This document shows, one piece after another, positions 1-9,821 of a stretch of 64,000 bases of DNA (positions are counted from its first letter, which is position 1; the number at the start of each line of letters is the position of its first letter). Under the pieces are notes generated by a model that was not told where the DNA came from, ran no database searches, and was given only the letters and a program-made list of their open reading frames with translations. The stretch covers positions 124,001-188,000 of the forward strand of contig JAHNUO010000029.1 of NCBI GenBank assembly GCA_019787685.1, read 5' to 3'. The position numbers were made by a program, and so were the translations under genes. This stretch comes from Chiua virens. Lineage: Eukaryota > Basidiomycota > Agaricomycetes > Boletales > Boletaceae.

Positions 1-252
1 TCGGGATGAGCTGGCGAGAGCTGTATGCTTTCGGTCACTATCGCACGAAGATGCTGTTGCGACGACTCACAAGGTGGGTTTTTTGTGCTCAGGGTCGTGG
101 GAGGAAGCGGTGAGGGGCAGACAAAACTTAGATGAATGTGTTGATTTTTGGTCAGGTTTCTTAGCGTCAAACATGACTGTGGATATAGCTCGTTGGGAAG
201 GATTTAGGAGCTGCGTCTGTGCGTCAGAGACTGGCGGTGGTGGGGTGGCCAT
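1..252 (-). CDS. 5' end of unknown gene, partial at left edge
   Basis: A possible first exon runs from an ATG at 252 (context ATCATGGCC) down to 71. It is followed by a clean 50-bp intron, 70 to 21, with donor GTGAGT and acceptor CATACAG. A second exon, 20 to 1, continues in the same frame past the window edge. The N-terminus begins MATPPPPVSD and is rich in Pro, Ser and Lys, with no domain I recognise. The support is the splice fit and the open frame only, so a chance ORF is possible. Confidence 0.35.
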
Positions 253-2132
253 GATCACGATTCAGTAAGAATACATGTATGTTCAGCATCTGCCACGTGC
301 GCAACAATTTGGAAGCGCTCTTGCTTGTACTACCTCGACGTCGACGTCTCACTGGAACTCCGACTTTTTATCATTACCAGTACCATCTACACCATGACGA
401 ACACAAAGCTAGCTCGAACGATAAACTTCCTGTCTCGAAACTACTTAAACTATAGCCAAACACTAACGAGAAGCGCAGAATGTGGAGCAAGAGGCTCTGT
501 GAAACAATATGTGGAGAGGCGACGTCATTGTGACCATGGGGTAGTGCGGCAAGTTTGGACTCGGTCGGGCATATCAAACGTCATTATTTATTTCAACCTC
601 CTAATTTTATTTCAATTCAGTTACCCAACCTCTCGTCCTACCAATGCAATGAACTTGACACCAAAATCCCGGAGGTCAAGGTGGTCATTTGCCCCCCAAA
701 CTTGGTGCGTAGCCCTGTCATGCCGACCCATGATCGACACTGACGGCGCAAGCTCACCAAAAAAAAAAAGCTTGAAGATGCGGCCTGGAATGATTCAATG
801 TTGGCAGTACCCCCCAGCAGCCTGTCGGACCTGTCTTCATGTCTCAAATTCCTTCCCGAGTCCGTCCACCAAGATGATTTATGGTAATCTCCGAGGTTAG
901 CATCTAGAAGTGAGATCTAGCGAAACCCTGAGGTATGGCTTATGCTCTCTCTAGACCCTTCAAGCTGCAATGCTTGGTTCAAGTCTGACAATACTCGTAG
1001 CCTTCTCTACATCTTTTACCTTGTTGACAACTTGCAGCCGTAGCTAGCAAGCTTTTGCGACTTCGAATATTCACCGCCATCACACAACATCACAGTAAAC
1101 AAAGTCTTTGACATTGCGGCCATTTGGTAGCCGGCGTACTACGAGTCCAAGACTCGAACTACTGGTGGCACAACGTTCAACTTCAACGACCTAGTCCAAG
1201 TTCAGTTTAACCTGCCGCCTCCCATTCATCTATTCATTTTCGTTATCTATATTTTTCAGTCAACTCCTAGCTGGTCGTGAATGTCCGACTTTCCATACTG
1301 AAGGAGACCTACGATAGGGCCGGGAACCTCATAGCCACGTAAATCAAATTGACTCAATCTCGTTCGGTTCAATCATTCCATAGAATCTCTCATCCTTTCC
1401 ACATATGGCATTAGAATGGGAATGGCTCTCATGCTACTCCCAACATCGCAATTGATCACGCCTTCCATTCAGTTCACAGTTCTCTGGACTAACCTCCCGG
1501 ATCCAACGGAAGGAGCGAGGTCGGGAGCGAAATCTATCCGTCTCGTGTGACACCACTCTGATCACCTTCTCGTACAGGATTTCGCGATTAAGGGGTTCTA
1601 GTGACCTCTGTAGCTCCAAACTGGTAAGCCACACTTTATAAAGCAGAACCCATGTGATGCGACCACTGCCCGTGATGAACAATTAGATTGTACGGTGACT
1701 CACATGACCGGGAGCCCGGGTCCTCTTGGCCCAGCTCAAGCCCAGGTTCTAGACCAACGTTCTGAATCATCTCGGGCAGAAAACAAGGCTCCACATATCG
1801 ATTCTCGTACGATCTTTCCATAGAGAACTATGACAGGTGGTGTTTCTGTGTCCCCAATTTTCAACTTTGGGGACCATTGTTGACTAGCGTGTGGTGTCAC
1901 TGAGGGGCACATCTTTCGTTAGGCCTGTGTTTTGGAAGCCACAGTACGAGATTGCTCCTTCTCGTCCATTTCGGATCTACATCGCGAGCGAACAAGAGCT
2001 GAACCAAATCCAGCTAGTGCTCTGACGGGCGACGTATTTAAGAGCCACATCGCCGTCTGCCAACTGCAGATTTCCTAGCAACTCGACAGTACGTTAACCC
2101 TAATATGCATTCCCTACTTATATTCACTGAAG
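253..2132. other. Intergenic, no supported gene
   Basis: I see no protein family, no convincing chain of splice sites and no RNA gene here. A TATA-like TATTTAAG at 2035-2042 lies about 90 bp before the lipase ATG and is the likely core promoter of that gene. Confidence 0.5.
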
Positions 2133-3359
2133 ATGCATCTAGCCTCCGAAATGCCTCTCGACATCTTTCAACAAGCCTTCTCTTTGGCTATACTGGCCGA
2201 TTTGATCATCGATAAGCAGGGAACGCTTGAGGAGCTTCAGAAATCTTATTATGACGATCTGACCTCCAATCTTAAAAACCTGGAGGGGTGGAACCTCGCC
2301 TGGGGCCCAACCATATGGAAGCTCAAGCCAGACGAGAAGACGTATCCCGGCAATGCTGGGTATATAGCTTTCCATCAGAAGGCCCTATTCGAGGATGGCT
2401 CCGTACACCCCACCTATGTCATCGCCATTGCCGGCACCCCCATGAATTCCACACATGTTATCGATAAAGAGGACAATGCAGTGGATTCCGTCGTCGATTT
2501 CAACGCTTGGGTGAGGGATGGGATTCAAAAGGAGCCCGTCACCGTCTCTTCGAAGGATGTATCCCCAGGCACCTCCTACTTCTCGAAAGGGATGGCGTGG
2601 GGAACACACAACTTAATGAACGCCGTATCGTTCAAGGACCATTCTGTCTCTCCAGGAATGACGATGGTCCAGTTCCTTAGCTCTTTGAACCCATCTCCCT
2701 CCACACGTTTCATCATCACCGGTCATAGTCTAGGTGGCACACTCACCACCACCATTTCGCTTACCCTAGTCACGGCTGAGATCCTCCCTCGTGGATACAC
2801 CATCACGTACCCTGCCGCAGCGTGCTCTGCCGGAAACGTAGACTGGGCCCACCAGTTCGCCGAGACTTTTCCGTCCTGCAAGCTCCCTGGCGCGCACAGT
2901 TACCAGGGATGGAATCTTAATCTGGTCAACAACCTGGATTCTATACCCCAACTCTGGTGCCAGATGGTGGACATTTCTCCCCGACAGTGGCTAGGCAGAA
3001 TCCCTTCTCTTTATGGCATTCCGATCTTGGATGCCCTGTGGAAAAAGTATGTCGTTGAGTATGCTACCAAGGCTTCCAGCTCGGGCGTGGTATACAAGCC
3101 CATCCCATCCCAGTACTTCAATGCTTCCCCTCCTACTTCTGTTCCTACCACTGTCGAGGGATTTTCCAAGGAAGCCATGGTTCAGCACACGACGTCATAC
3201 ATGAAGGAGGTTGGGATTCACGATCGCACGTTGGACGCGGCGATCGCTTTGACATTCTCTATTACCGACGGGTTGCAGGAGGCGACCGATAACCCGGAGG
3301 ATCAGAAGGAGTATGATCACATAGCGCAAGAGCAGTCTTTCCATGCAGTATTGGTGTGA
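2133..3359 (+). CDS. Class 3 lipase family protein
   Basis: A single-exon gene of 408 aa. The nucleophile elbow is GHSLG, with Ser199 in the expected hydrophobic strand setting (RFIITGHSLGG). Asp269, in the motif NNLDSIPQLW, and His352, in VQHTTSY, sit in the right order to complete the Ser-Asp-His triad of fungal class 3 (PF01764-type) alpha/beta hydrolases. The family hydrolyses acyl ester bonds of glycerolipids or related esters. I see no clear signal peptide: the N-terminus MHLASEMPLDIFQQ is not hydrophobic enough, so an intracellular enzyme is likely. The start is the first ATG of the frame, just downstream of a TATA-like box. The substrate cannot be told from sequence. The absence of introns is unusual next to its neighbours. 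Confidence 0.85.
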   Translation: MHLASEMPLDIFQQAFSLAILADLIIDKQGTLEELQKSYYDDLTSNLKNLEGWNLAWGPTIWKLKPDEKTYPGNAGYIAFHQKALFEDGSVHPTYVIAIAGTPMNSTHVIDKEDNAVDSVVDFNAWVRDGIQKEPVTVSSKDVSPGTSYFSKGMAWGTHNLMNAVSFKDHSVSPGMTMVQFLSSLNPSPSTRFIITGHSLGGTLTTTISLTLVTAEILPRGYTITYPAAACSAGNVDWAHQFAETFPSCKLPGAHSYQGWNLNLVNNLDSIPQLWCQMVDISPRQWLGRIPSLYGIPILDALWKKYVVEYATKASSSGVVYKPIPSQYFNASPPTSVPTTVEGFSKEAMVQHTTSYMKEVGIHDRTLDAAIALTFSITDGLQEATDNPEDQKEYDHIAQEQSFHAVLV

Positions 3360-4479
3360 ACATGCACTTGGGCATTTTTACAAAGCCTGGTATGGGTGAA
3401 ACCTGTGTACTTTTAGTGAAGCGAATCATGTACTTGTTCAATAGTCAGACGACAGGCTAGTGTATGTATATTGTGGTATCCGAGTCGATACGACGCTGAC
3501 CTTCAAACTCACCCTTGAAGTTTGACTGAACGACTTTATCATCATGATTCCCTCACACTGAAGTTGAATGGCTAATTCAACAAGCACACCATCTCGCAGG
3601 AGAAGTATTCCATCCCACACTCAAACTTCATCACGAATTAATCCCACGAACGTGACCACGCTCTCACGTACAACATGACACCAGACGTGGTCGAGCGTCC
3701 CGACTTCTCAGTGTCAGAAACTTTCGAGATCGATTCCGCGGGGCTCGGAGCGTTCCAACCGCATTCAAGTGGATCTCGAGCGCATTGCAGTCATAGTGTA
3801 CCCGACCCGGCTAACTACGAGAGGTCGAACTTGAAAGACGGACGTGGATGCGCATCGCAAGAACTAAGTGGGATCGCCGATTGATACGGTCTGGAAGATG
3901 TCGGTCCGCACGAGCTAGTATTACTGTAACATGAAAGTCTGATTTCGTCCTGGTCGTGCTTTTTATCCTGTACTTGCATACCCTTCTATCTGTCCAAGAA
4001 TCGACAAGGCGGACTTGACAAACTTGGACGTGTGTACCGCGCAGAACAGTCCAAGTTGGCATAGTTATACTTGTCCGCGATTAGGACACGGTCGTCCGAA
4101 TGGAATGGCATCACCTACATCGAAGGGTATGTCCGAATTTCACACAGTTTCTGATGATTCTGGCTACTCAAAACCAAAACGATATCAAAATGGTCCCCAA
4201 ATCGGGTTTATATTTGAATGCGGCATTACTACTATTCTTCGTCGGCTGTCAACCCCAGTTTGAATGATTCTTTCATGGTCGCTGCGGCTCTCAATTCAGA
4301 AATAACTCGAACTTGGATGTCTCCGATCGAAAGTAGGACATTTCATCCACAGCCTGATTTTGGCGTGCAATATCATTATCGGTTTGTATTACAGTAAAAA
4401 ACATAAGTTTAGCGCTGATCAGGGGGTATCCTTCAACTCTCTCATGGTTCAGTTGAGCGCGAATGCGGCCCGAGTATGA
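3360..4479. other. Intergenic, no supported gene
   Basis: Several short frames occur on both strands, but none has a recognisable domain or a believable splice pattern. Confidence 0.5.
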
Positions 4480-5408
4480 TCAAGACAACCCGAACTGTCC
4501 GTGGCGCCATGTTTTTGTAAATGTCGATGTGATCTTGTTCGTTTGACCATCACCTACCGCCCACATGGCCCCGATGACAGAGCGGAAACCCACGATTGGC
4601 ATCGCGGCCGCGAGATGAATGATTTCGTCTGGACTCTCTTTGTCCCAAACAGTAGTGTGACATGCCGAAAGGTACACAAACTTGGGCTTTTCAAGTTCAC
4701 GTTGGAAAATTCGTCGAATCGTGAACGGACCATCGTGGAGCGCAAATGCGGACTCGAAGGGCTGTTTTTCGTCCGAGACATCCGAGGTGCACCCATTCGT
4801 TCTTGCCGAGTTCTTCAGCGACCCTAGAACTGCAGGATTCTGGACCCTCGATGCATGTGAAGGTCGCGAGGCCGTCGACGAGCAGACCAACTTGAGATCG
4901 CTCTCCCCAGCAGCGATCGCTTGCCCGATGACAATAAAGCGTGTCCATGGTGTCCCTGGCGTCATGTGAGCATTATCAATGGCGGTAGTTGCAGGCATTC
5001 CTTCACTCTGATAGTGTTCACCTACGGTATGACGAGGTGTTCTGTCTGTGTCACCTCGCCGCTCTCCGAGCTGCCGGATCATTTATTACGGAAGATGAAA
5101 ATGAGAGTATACAAGATGGTCATCAATCCAGAAACCAGGGGAATGTGCCATCTGGAGCGAATAATAGCAGGGAAGAAGTTGAAGGAGGATGTTATGGCCC
5201 TCGAGAGATTGTGCCGTGGAGCACGGATGGAGGCAGTGAGGGTAAGGAGATGTAACGAGACATAAAAATCAGAAAGGTTCTGTTCGTCCTTCATATACGG
5301 ACCAGCTGCGTGCAAGGGCAGGAGCATGAACTCGGCAGTAGGACACCACCAGATTCGTTGCTGGAGTGGATATATCTTCCAAAGCCTGTCAATTATAGTG
5401 AAGGTCAC
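4480..5408 (-). pseudogene. CHAT-domain protein remnant
   Basis: Two minus-strand pieces carry CHAT (caspase-like, clan CD peptidase) signatures. The upstream piece (5408 to 5079) has RIWWCPTAEFMLLPLHAAG, the usual strand before the catalytic core. The downstream piece (5082 to 4480) has FVYLSACHTT, with the catalytic-Cys region, followed by DEIIHLAAAMPIVGFRSVIG and AMWAVGDG. Between them the pieces change frame: the segment EWVHLGCLG, where the catalytic His of a CHG motif is expected, lies in another frame and has Leu in that place. The N-terminal TPR array and the C-terminal helices are missing. In mushrooms such domains normally end long TPR proteins of unknown role. I read this as a dead C-terminal fragment. 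A C2-TPR gene without CHAT lies at 17.6 to 19.6 kb. Confidence 0.7.
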
Positions 5409-7252
5409 TGTTCCCGCAGCAGGAGTTCTAGATCATTTGCCACGTCCACTCTCTTTGAGCGCTTGGTCAGGGCGTGAAGCCGAAACGACATGCATCAGCA
5501 AAATGTCGTGGGACTTTTCTGTCTTAATCCGGTCTTACCGACTCTTATGCACTTGGTCGGCTAACGTGGCCTTGGCCAATCATCAGAACATCTCTGAACT
5601 TATCCAAAAATATGTATAGAAGCTTTCTTTTCATTAAAATATAGTGCAGACAAAGTATTTAGTGTTTTGCAACAAAGTATGGTCCTGTGTGGTAGTATTT
5701 TGTAATGGCTCAAGCCGCATAAGTGCAGTCAGACCGTGGACATTTTGCTGATGTGCCAATATTGTCTTGTTTTGTGATGACTGTGAGCCATACATCACCG
5801 TGTTGGTGGCCCCGCCCAATCCTAAAGGTGAGACAATCAATTCCAAAGAGGCTCCAAGGCACATCAGAGTGATCAATCAGAGTTGGAAATACAAAAAATA
5901 CCTGAGCAGCCAAGGCAACTTCAAGGAACACTAGTAATACAGTAATGGAAAGTCTGCTTTCATGTTCAGAACTTTTACACATGTGTACAAAATACCAGTA
6001 CTAGTAGGTAGTGGAGGACTATGCAAGGGAAGTCTTGTGCAATAATTGTACTGTTCAGTCTATCCCTGATCTCTTGACATTCTTCCATTGTTCCTGTTCC
6101 CAAGGCCATTCAGGTTCCTGCTCCTGGGCCCCCTAACCCAAAGGAACCTGGGGTATGGCCCATGTGGGTAATGTTTGATGGGGAATAGGGGACTTCCCAA
6201 GGGGGGACAAAGGAAGTGGAATGGAGCTCTCCAAGGGGCTGGGTGATGTGAACAGCAGAGTGGAGCTTGGTGAGGTGGTGCCAGTAGGGGAGGTGGGAAA
6301 CAGAGTGGGCCTTCCCTTAAGAGGGATGGGGGACATCCGAAGGGATGCAGGAGACATTCCTGTTCCTGGCCTCCAGGTGGTGCATAGAATGTGTAGGGTG
6401 GTGGTGAGCAGTTACTATAGGGTGGTGGTGGTGGTGAGCAGGATATAGCAGAACCAAGCACTGCTTCATCAAACTCTTCTTGAGTCAGGGAGTGATCCAA
6501 GCCAGGACTGGAGGAACTCAGAATTGGTGACCTACTGATAGGCTGATTGGACATGTTGTCAAGAGTGGCAGTGTGAGATGTGACACAACTCAGAACTCTT
6601 CTACTATGACATGTTCAGCCATATTTGTCATACTAGTAGGCCCCTTTCCATTCAAGCAAATTGGTGCTGTAAAGCAACAATAGTAGTGTATGACATCAGA
6701 CTTCAGGGTAGGTTCTATCATCATAGTACTGACCCTTAAACAGAGATAAAATTTGAGATCCATGAGGTGTGCAGAATCAGGCAGGCTTCAAGTAATTGGG
6801 GTACTCAGAGGTGGGATAGAATCTCACATTTAATAACAATTTAGTTTCAGTGTACTGAGGATCAGCAATTGAGAGAAGCTGACAAAGTTATGCAGTTAGG
6901 CAGACATGCTCCCTTGGTAATACCTAAGAGTTTGACTTGTGCCAGTGGATTGCAGTGTCATAGTACTCTAGGAAGCCAGAAGGAATACCAGTGGATGCTG
7001 ACCCTGTGGTGTGCACAATTAATTCTTAACATGACCTCCTGCCATGACCTCCTCTGATCATCTACCTTGACATAAAGCATTCATTTCGTACCACCTGGGT
7101 GGTTTGCCAAGTCTGGTCTGATGTGTCACTTTTAGTGAGGACGCACAGCCTGACCTTTAAATCAATGTGCCTGAACATTGGCCAGGAATATAGACTTGTG
7201 GCCCTTGTATTACAGCCATCCAGTGAGGAAAGTAATGAGCGATGAACTCCAT
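5409..7252. other. Intergenic, mostly featureless
   Basis: Apart from the proline-rich frame listed separately, I find no domain. The texture (short direct repeats, CTACTAGTAGG-like words, lower GC) looks like old repeat DNA, but I cannot assign a family. Confidence 0.4.
6060..6554 (-). CDS. Proline-rich ORF, possibly repeat-derived
   Basis: An open frame of up to 164 aa starting MSNQPISRSP. It has a short acidic segment (LTQEEFDEAVLGS) followed by a low-complexity stretch rich in Pro, Cys, His and Leu. No intron, promoter or known domain is seen. A long proline-rich frame can be a by-product of a purine/pyrimidine-skewed strand, and the neighbourhood looks like decayed repeat. I give it only as an unknown. 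Confidence 0.25.
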   Translation of the reverse strand: MSNQPISRSPILSSSSPGLDHSLTQEEFDEAVLGSAISCSPPPPPYSNCSPPPYTFYAPPGGQEQECLLHPFGCPPSLLREGPLCFPPPLLAPPHQAPLCCSHHPAPWRAPFHFLCPPLGSPLFPIKHYPHGPYPRFLWVRGPRSRNLNGLGNRNNGRMSRDQG

Positions 7253-8172
7253 CTATTCAATGTCCACACCCTCTATGACCTTCTCTCCATCCTCGGAAAA
7301 TTTGACGCTGTTCTGTAGACTTATTGGTAAGGCATAGGAGATATTGTGGCAAAAAGCCTACCGGGGCCGACGACGATTTACCCACGTACTTTGTGTGGGC
7401 TATGTGAAATTATGTCAGAGATGGCATCCGTGTCCCGGCTCAGAAAACTCACTTCCATATGCCACCAAGTCGCCATCCTTATTTTTAAAGTCTACACGGG
7501 TATAGGCGAGGTTTCTCCCTGCCAGGCAACTTTGTGTGATCTCATCTCGGGGTCAACCAAGGAGGTGCATACCCAGAGCAGTGATGGAGGCAGTCGCGTA
7601 GAGAACGTCGCCGTCTCTGCCAGCGGGACGGACAAAGGACGTACTGATGTCCGTCGAGACGCCAGTCATGTACTGACCCTTGGAGGCGACGGCCAAGGAG
7701 CCCAGGGTATCTGTCAGCGACATGATCAATCCGCCGTGGACCGTCTGTGCTGAGTTCAGAGTATGAGAACACGGAAATAATGAGTGGGGACGTACGCCGA
7801 CTCTGTTGACTATCATGAGACGGTCAGCGATACGTCTCTGAACGTGAGAGAGATGGGAGACGCACGGTTGTAGGGCTCTATTTTGAGCTTCGTCTCGACG
7901 AGGCCTGGAGTGGCTCGTGTGATCACAAGCTGTTGGCGTTGAGCGAATGGACGTAGCCGTAGGAACATTGTATACAGACATCTGGAAAACATTGTGCATC
8001 ATGTCCTTGATGTTGGTTTAGAGATGCGGATCCCATACGGACGACTACGGATTACCTTTGTTGTCAATGAAAGACTTCCAGACCTAACAAGAGGAAATTC
8101 ACGACACTCGTATGAGAAAGTGAAATAAGAGGGAAGGCTTACCCTCCGGGTGAAACGCAAGCATGCAGCCAT
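7253..8172 (-). CDS. Hotdog-fold acyl-CoA thioesterase (ACOT13/PaaI-like)
   Basis: Nine exons fit without a frame break: 8172-8143, 8083-8056, 8005-7980, 7929-7866, 7809-7796, 7744-7573, 7518-7453, 7399-7362, 7312-7253. They give 165 aa. The hotdog signature TVHGGLIMSLTDT (His-Gly-Gly, then the catalytic Asp) is followed by a second strand, TGVSTDISTSFVRPA, and then LAYTRVDFKNKDG. This order matches small PaaI-like thioesterases, which hydrolyse acyl-CoA thioesters, often as tetramers in mitochondria or cytosol. The start MAACLRFTRR is basic and could be a mitochondrial presequence (inference). Exon 5 is only 14 nt. The third exon's donor (GTCTGT) is the weakest junction. The gene is divergent from the V-ATPase c subunit, with 207 bp between the start codons. 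Confidence 0.85.
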
Positions 8173-8379
8173 GACAACTGTGAATACAATGATATCATAC
8201 CATTACGGTAGTTTCAATGGACTTACCTTGAGGTGCTTGTTGATTTCTAATGGTCTTGCCAAATAACCCAAAAAGGGTTTCTTTGCCACAAAATTGGGTC
8301 TCCGCTCGGAATCATCCGACTGCGTTCTACTTGTTGACTTGAGCACTAAAAGTCTTCGTTTTTCTACGGCTCTACCGAA
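8173..8379. promoter_or_regulatory. Shared divergent promoter
   Basis: The 207 bp between the start codons of the thioesterase (-) and the V-ATPase c subunit (+) must hold both promoters and both 5' UTRs. I see no clear TATA box, which fits a housekeeping bidirectional promoter. Confidence 0.55.
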
Positions 8380-9266
8380 ATGTCTGATCTTTGTCCTGTA
8401 TACGCTCCCTTTTTCGGTGCCATGGTAAGTCTTCTTGATGTCTTTAGGAACCGACGTTAAGAAGTTCATTAGGGCTGCACTTCTGCGATCGTGTTCACCT
8501 GTAAGCCTTCCGCGGTTTCTATGACGAGTTTGTAGCTTACATCTCATTCAGGTATTGGGGCCAGGTTGGTGACTTTGGGTTCCATATATTGCACTTGGAC
8601 TGACCAACCGGTAGCTACGGTACCGCCAAGTCTGGTGTCGGTATCTCTGCCATGGGTGTTCTCCGGCCTGACCTCGTCATGAGATGTGTCATCCCGGTTA
8701 TCATGGCTGGTATCATTGCGGTTCGTTCTTTTCTCGTCTGCTACTTTATACCGAAGAGTGACGTGTCATGCAGATTTACGGTCTGGTTGTTTCGGTCCTT
8801 ATCTCGAGTTCTCGTGCGTATGTCCACTCTGTTCATTATGACGTGCTCAAGAACGTGGGATTGCAGTTGGCGCGCAAATGTCCCTTGCTTCCAGTTTCAT
8901 TGACCTTGGTGCTGGTCTCTCCGTCGGTCTCGCCGGTCTTGCTGCGGGTTTTGCTATTGGGATTGTCGGTGATGCTGGTGTGAGAGGTACTGCCCAACAA
9001 CCACGGCTATTCGTCGGAATGGTACGTTCTTGTTGCGCGTCGATCTACTTTTGTTGACTCGCTGCGAAGGTTTTGATTCTCATCTTCGCCGAAGTCTTGG
9101 GGCTTTACGGTATGTTTTCGTGCTTTATCTTCTCGCGTTCATTTACAACGAAATGCCTAGGTCTTATTGTGGCTCTAATCATGCATACGAGGGCTGGTGA
9201 AATTGTCGGTGTAAGTGCTCGAAGCGCAGTTCGGATACAGCAGCTGACGTCTCATTTTAGTGCTGA
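8380..9266 (+). CDS. VMA3: V-type ATPase proteolipid subunit c
   Basis: Nine exons join cleanly: 8380-8424, 8473-8500, 8552-8564, 8615-8720, 8774-8813, 8852-9021, 9070-9109, 9161-9210, 9261-9266. They give 165 aa, close to the usual 160. The protein starts [16 protein letters not shown] and holds the four membrane helices of the rotor ring. Glu142, in [13 protein letters not shown], is the proton-carrying residue of helix 4. [20 protein letters not shown] is the signature loop before it. The subunit forms the c-ring of the vacuolar proton pump together with c' and c''; the sequence follows the Vma3 pattern rather than Vma11 or Vma16. Exon 3 is 13 nt, the fifth intron only 38 bp, and the last exon supplies a single Cys and the stop. 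Confidence 0.95.
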
Positions 9267-9821
9267 AGTGGCTGTACTTTGGCCAACGACGTAGATTAGA
9301 CGGAAATGAGACTTGCATGATACATGTTGTCTACCTGCGTCTTCTGTTCCTTTTTCCCGAATGACATTCTCACTTGCTACCTGAATAGTGTCCTGTTGCT
9401 AGGGAGCTGAACGTGGAACATTGAGCCCCTTCACAATGCGATGCACGAGCAACTATTGACTTCTTATCTGAATCTGCTTCTGACTCGGCCAGTTCCGCGA
9501 TCACTTTTCATGTTGTATTTGCTGCGATGCCAGAGCTTGTCCTCGTGTATATGGCGGTGTTCTAGGCTTCTGGCTATGGCGTGCGTTCATGTGCTAACGA
9601 CTCGCCAAGGGTATCGGCCGGTTGGACACCGAAGTTTCTTCTTGACAGAATCTCGTGTGATATATATGAACTTGTATTATAACAACTTGTCTATGTCACC
9701 GACCCTAAGCTTTGTCGAGTACCCACGTTTATTTAGTTACCAATAGTCGACGTGTCCCATCACCAACTTGCAACTTGCCAATGTTAGCACTCAAGTTGGT
9801 TTTATTATAGGGTTTAGAGCG
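9267..9821. other. Intergenic (3' UTR and promoter)
   Basis: No gene is seen. This stretch should hold the V-ATPase 3' UTR and the promoter of the SLP1-like gene. An out-of-frame ATG at 9781 lies upstream of the chosen start at 9822. Confidence 0.5.

Noticed and set aside
325..900. 191-aa plus-strand frame
   Set aside because: No domain, no start context of note and no codon pattern; most likely chance.
970..1000. tRNA B-box-like GGTTCAAGTCT
   Set aside because: No A box or cloverleaf pairs around it.
8203..8547. 114-aa minus-strand frame over the V-ATPase 5' exons
   Set aside because: It is antisense to a solid gene and covers its promoter and introns.
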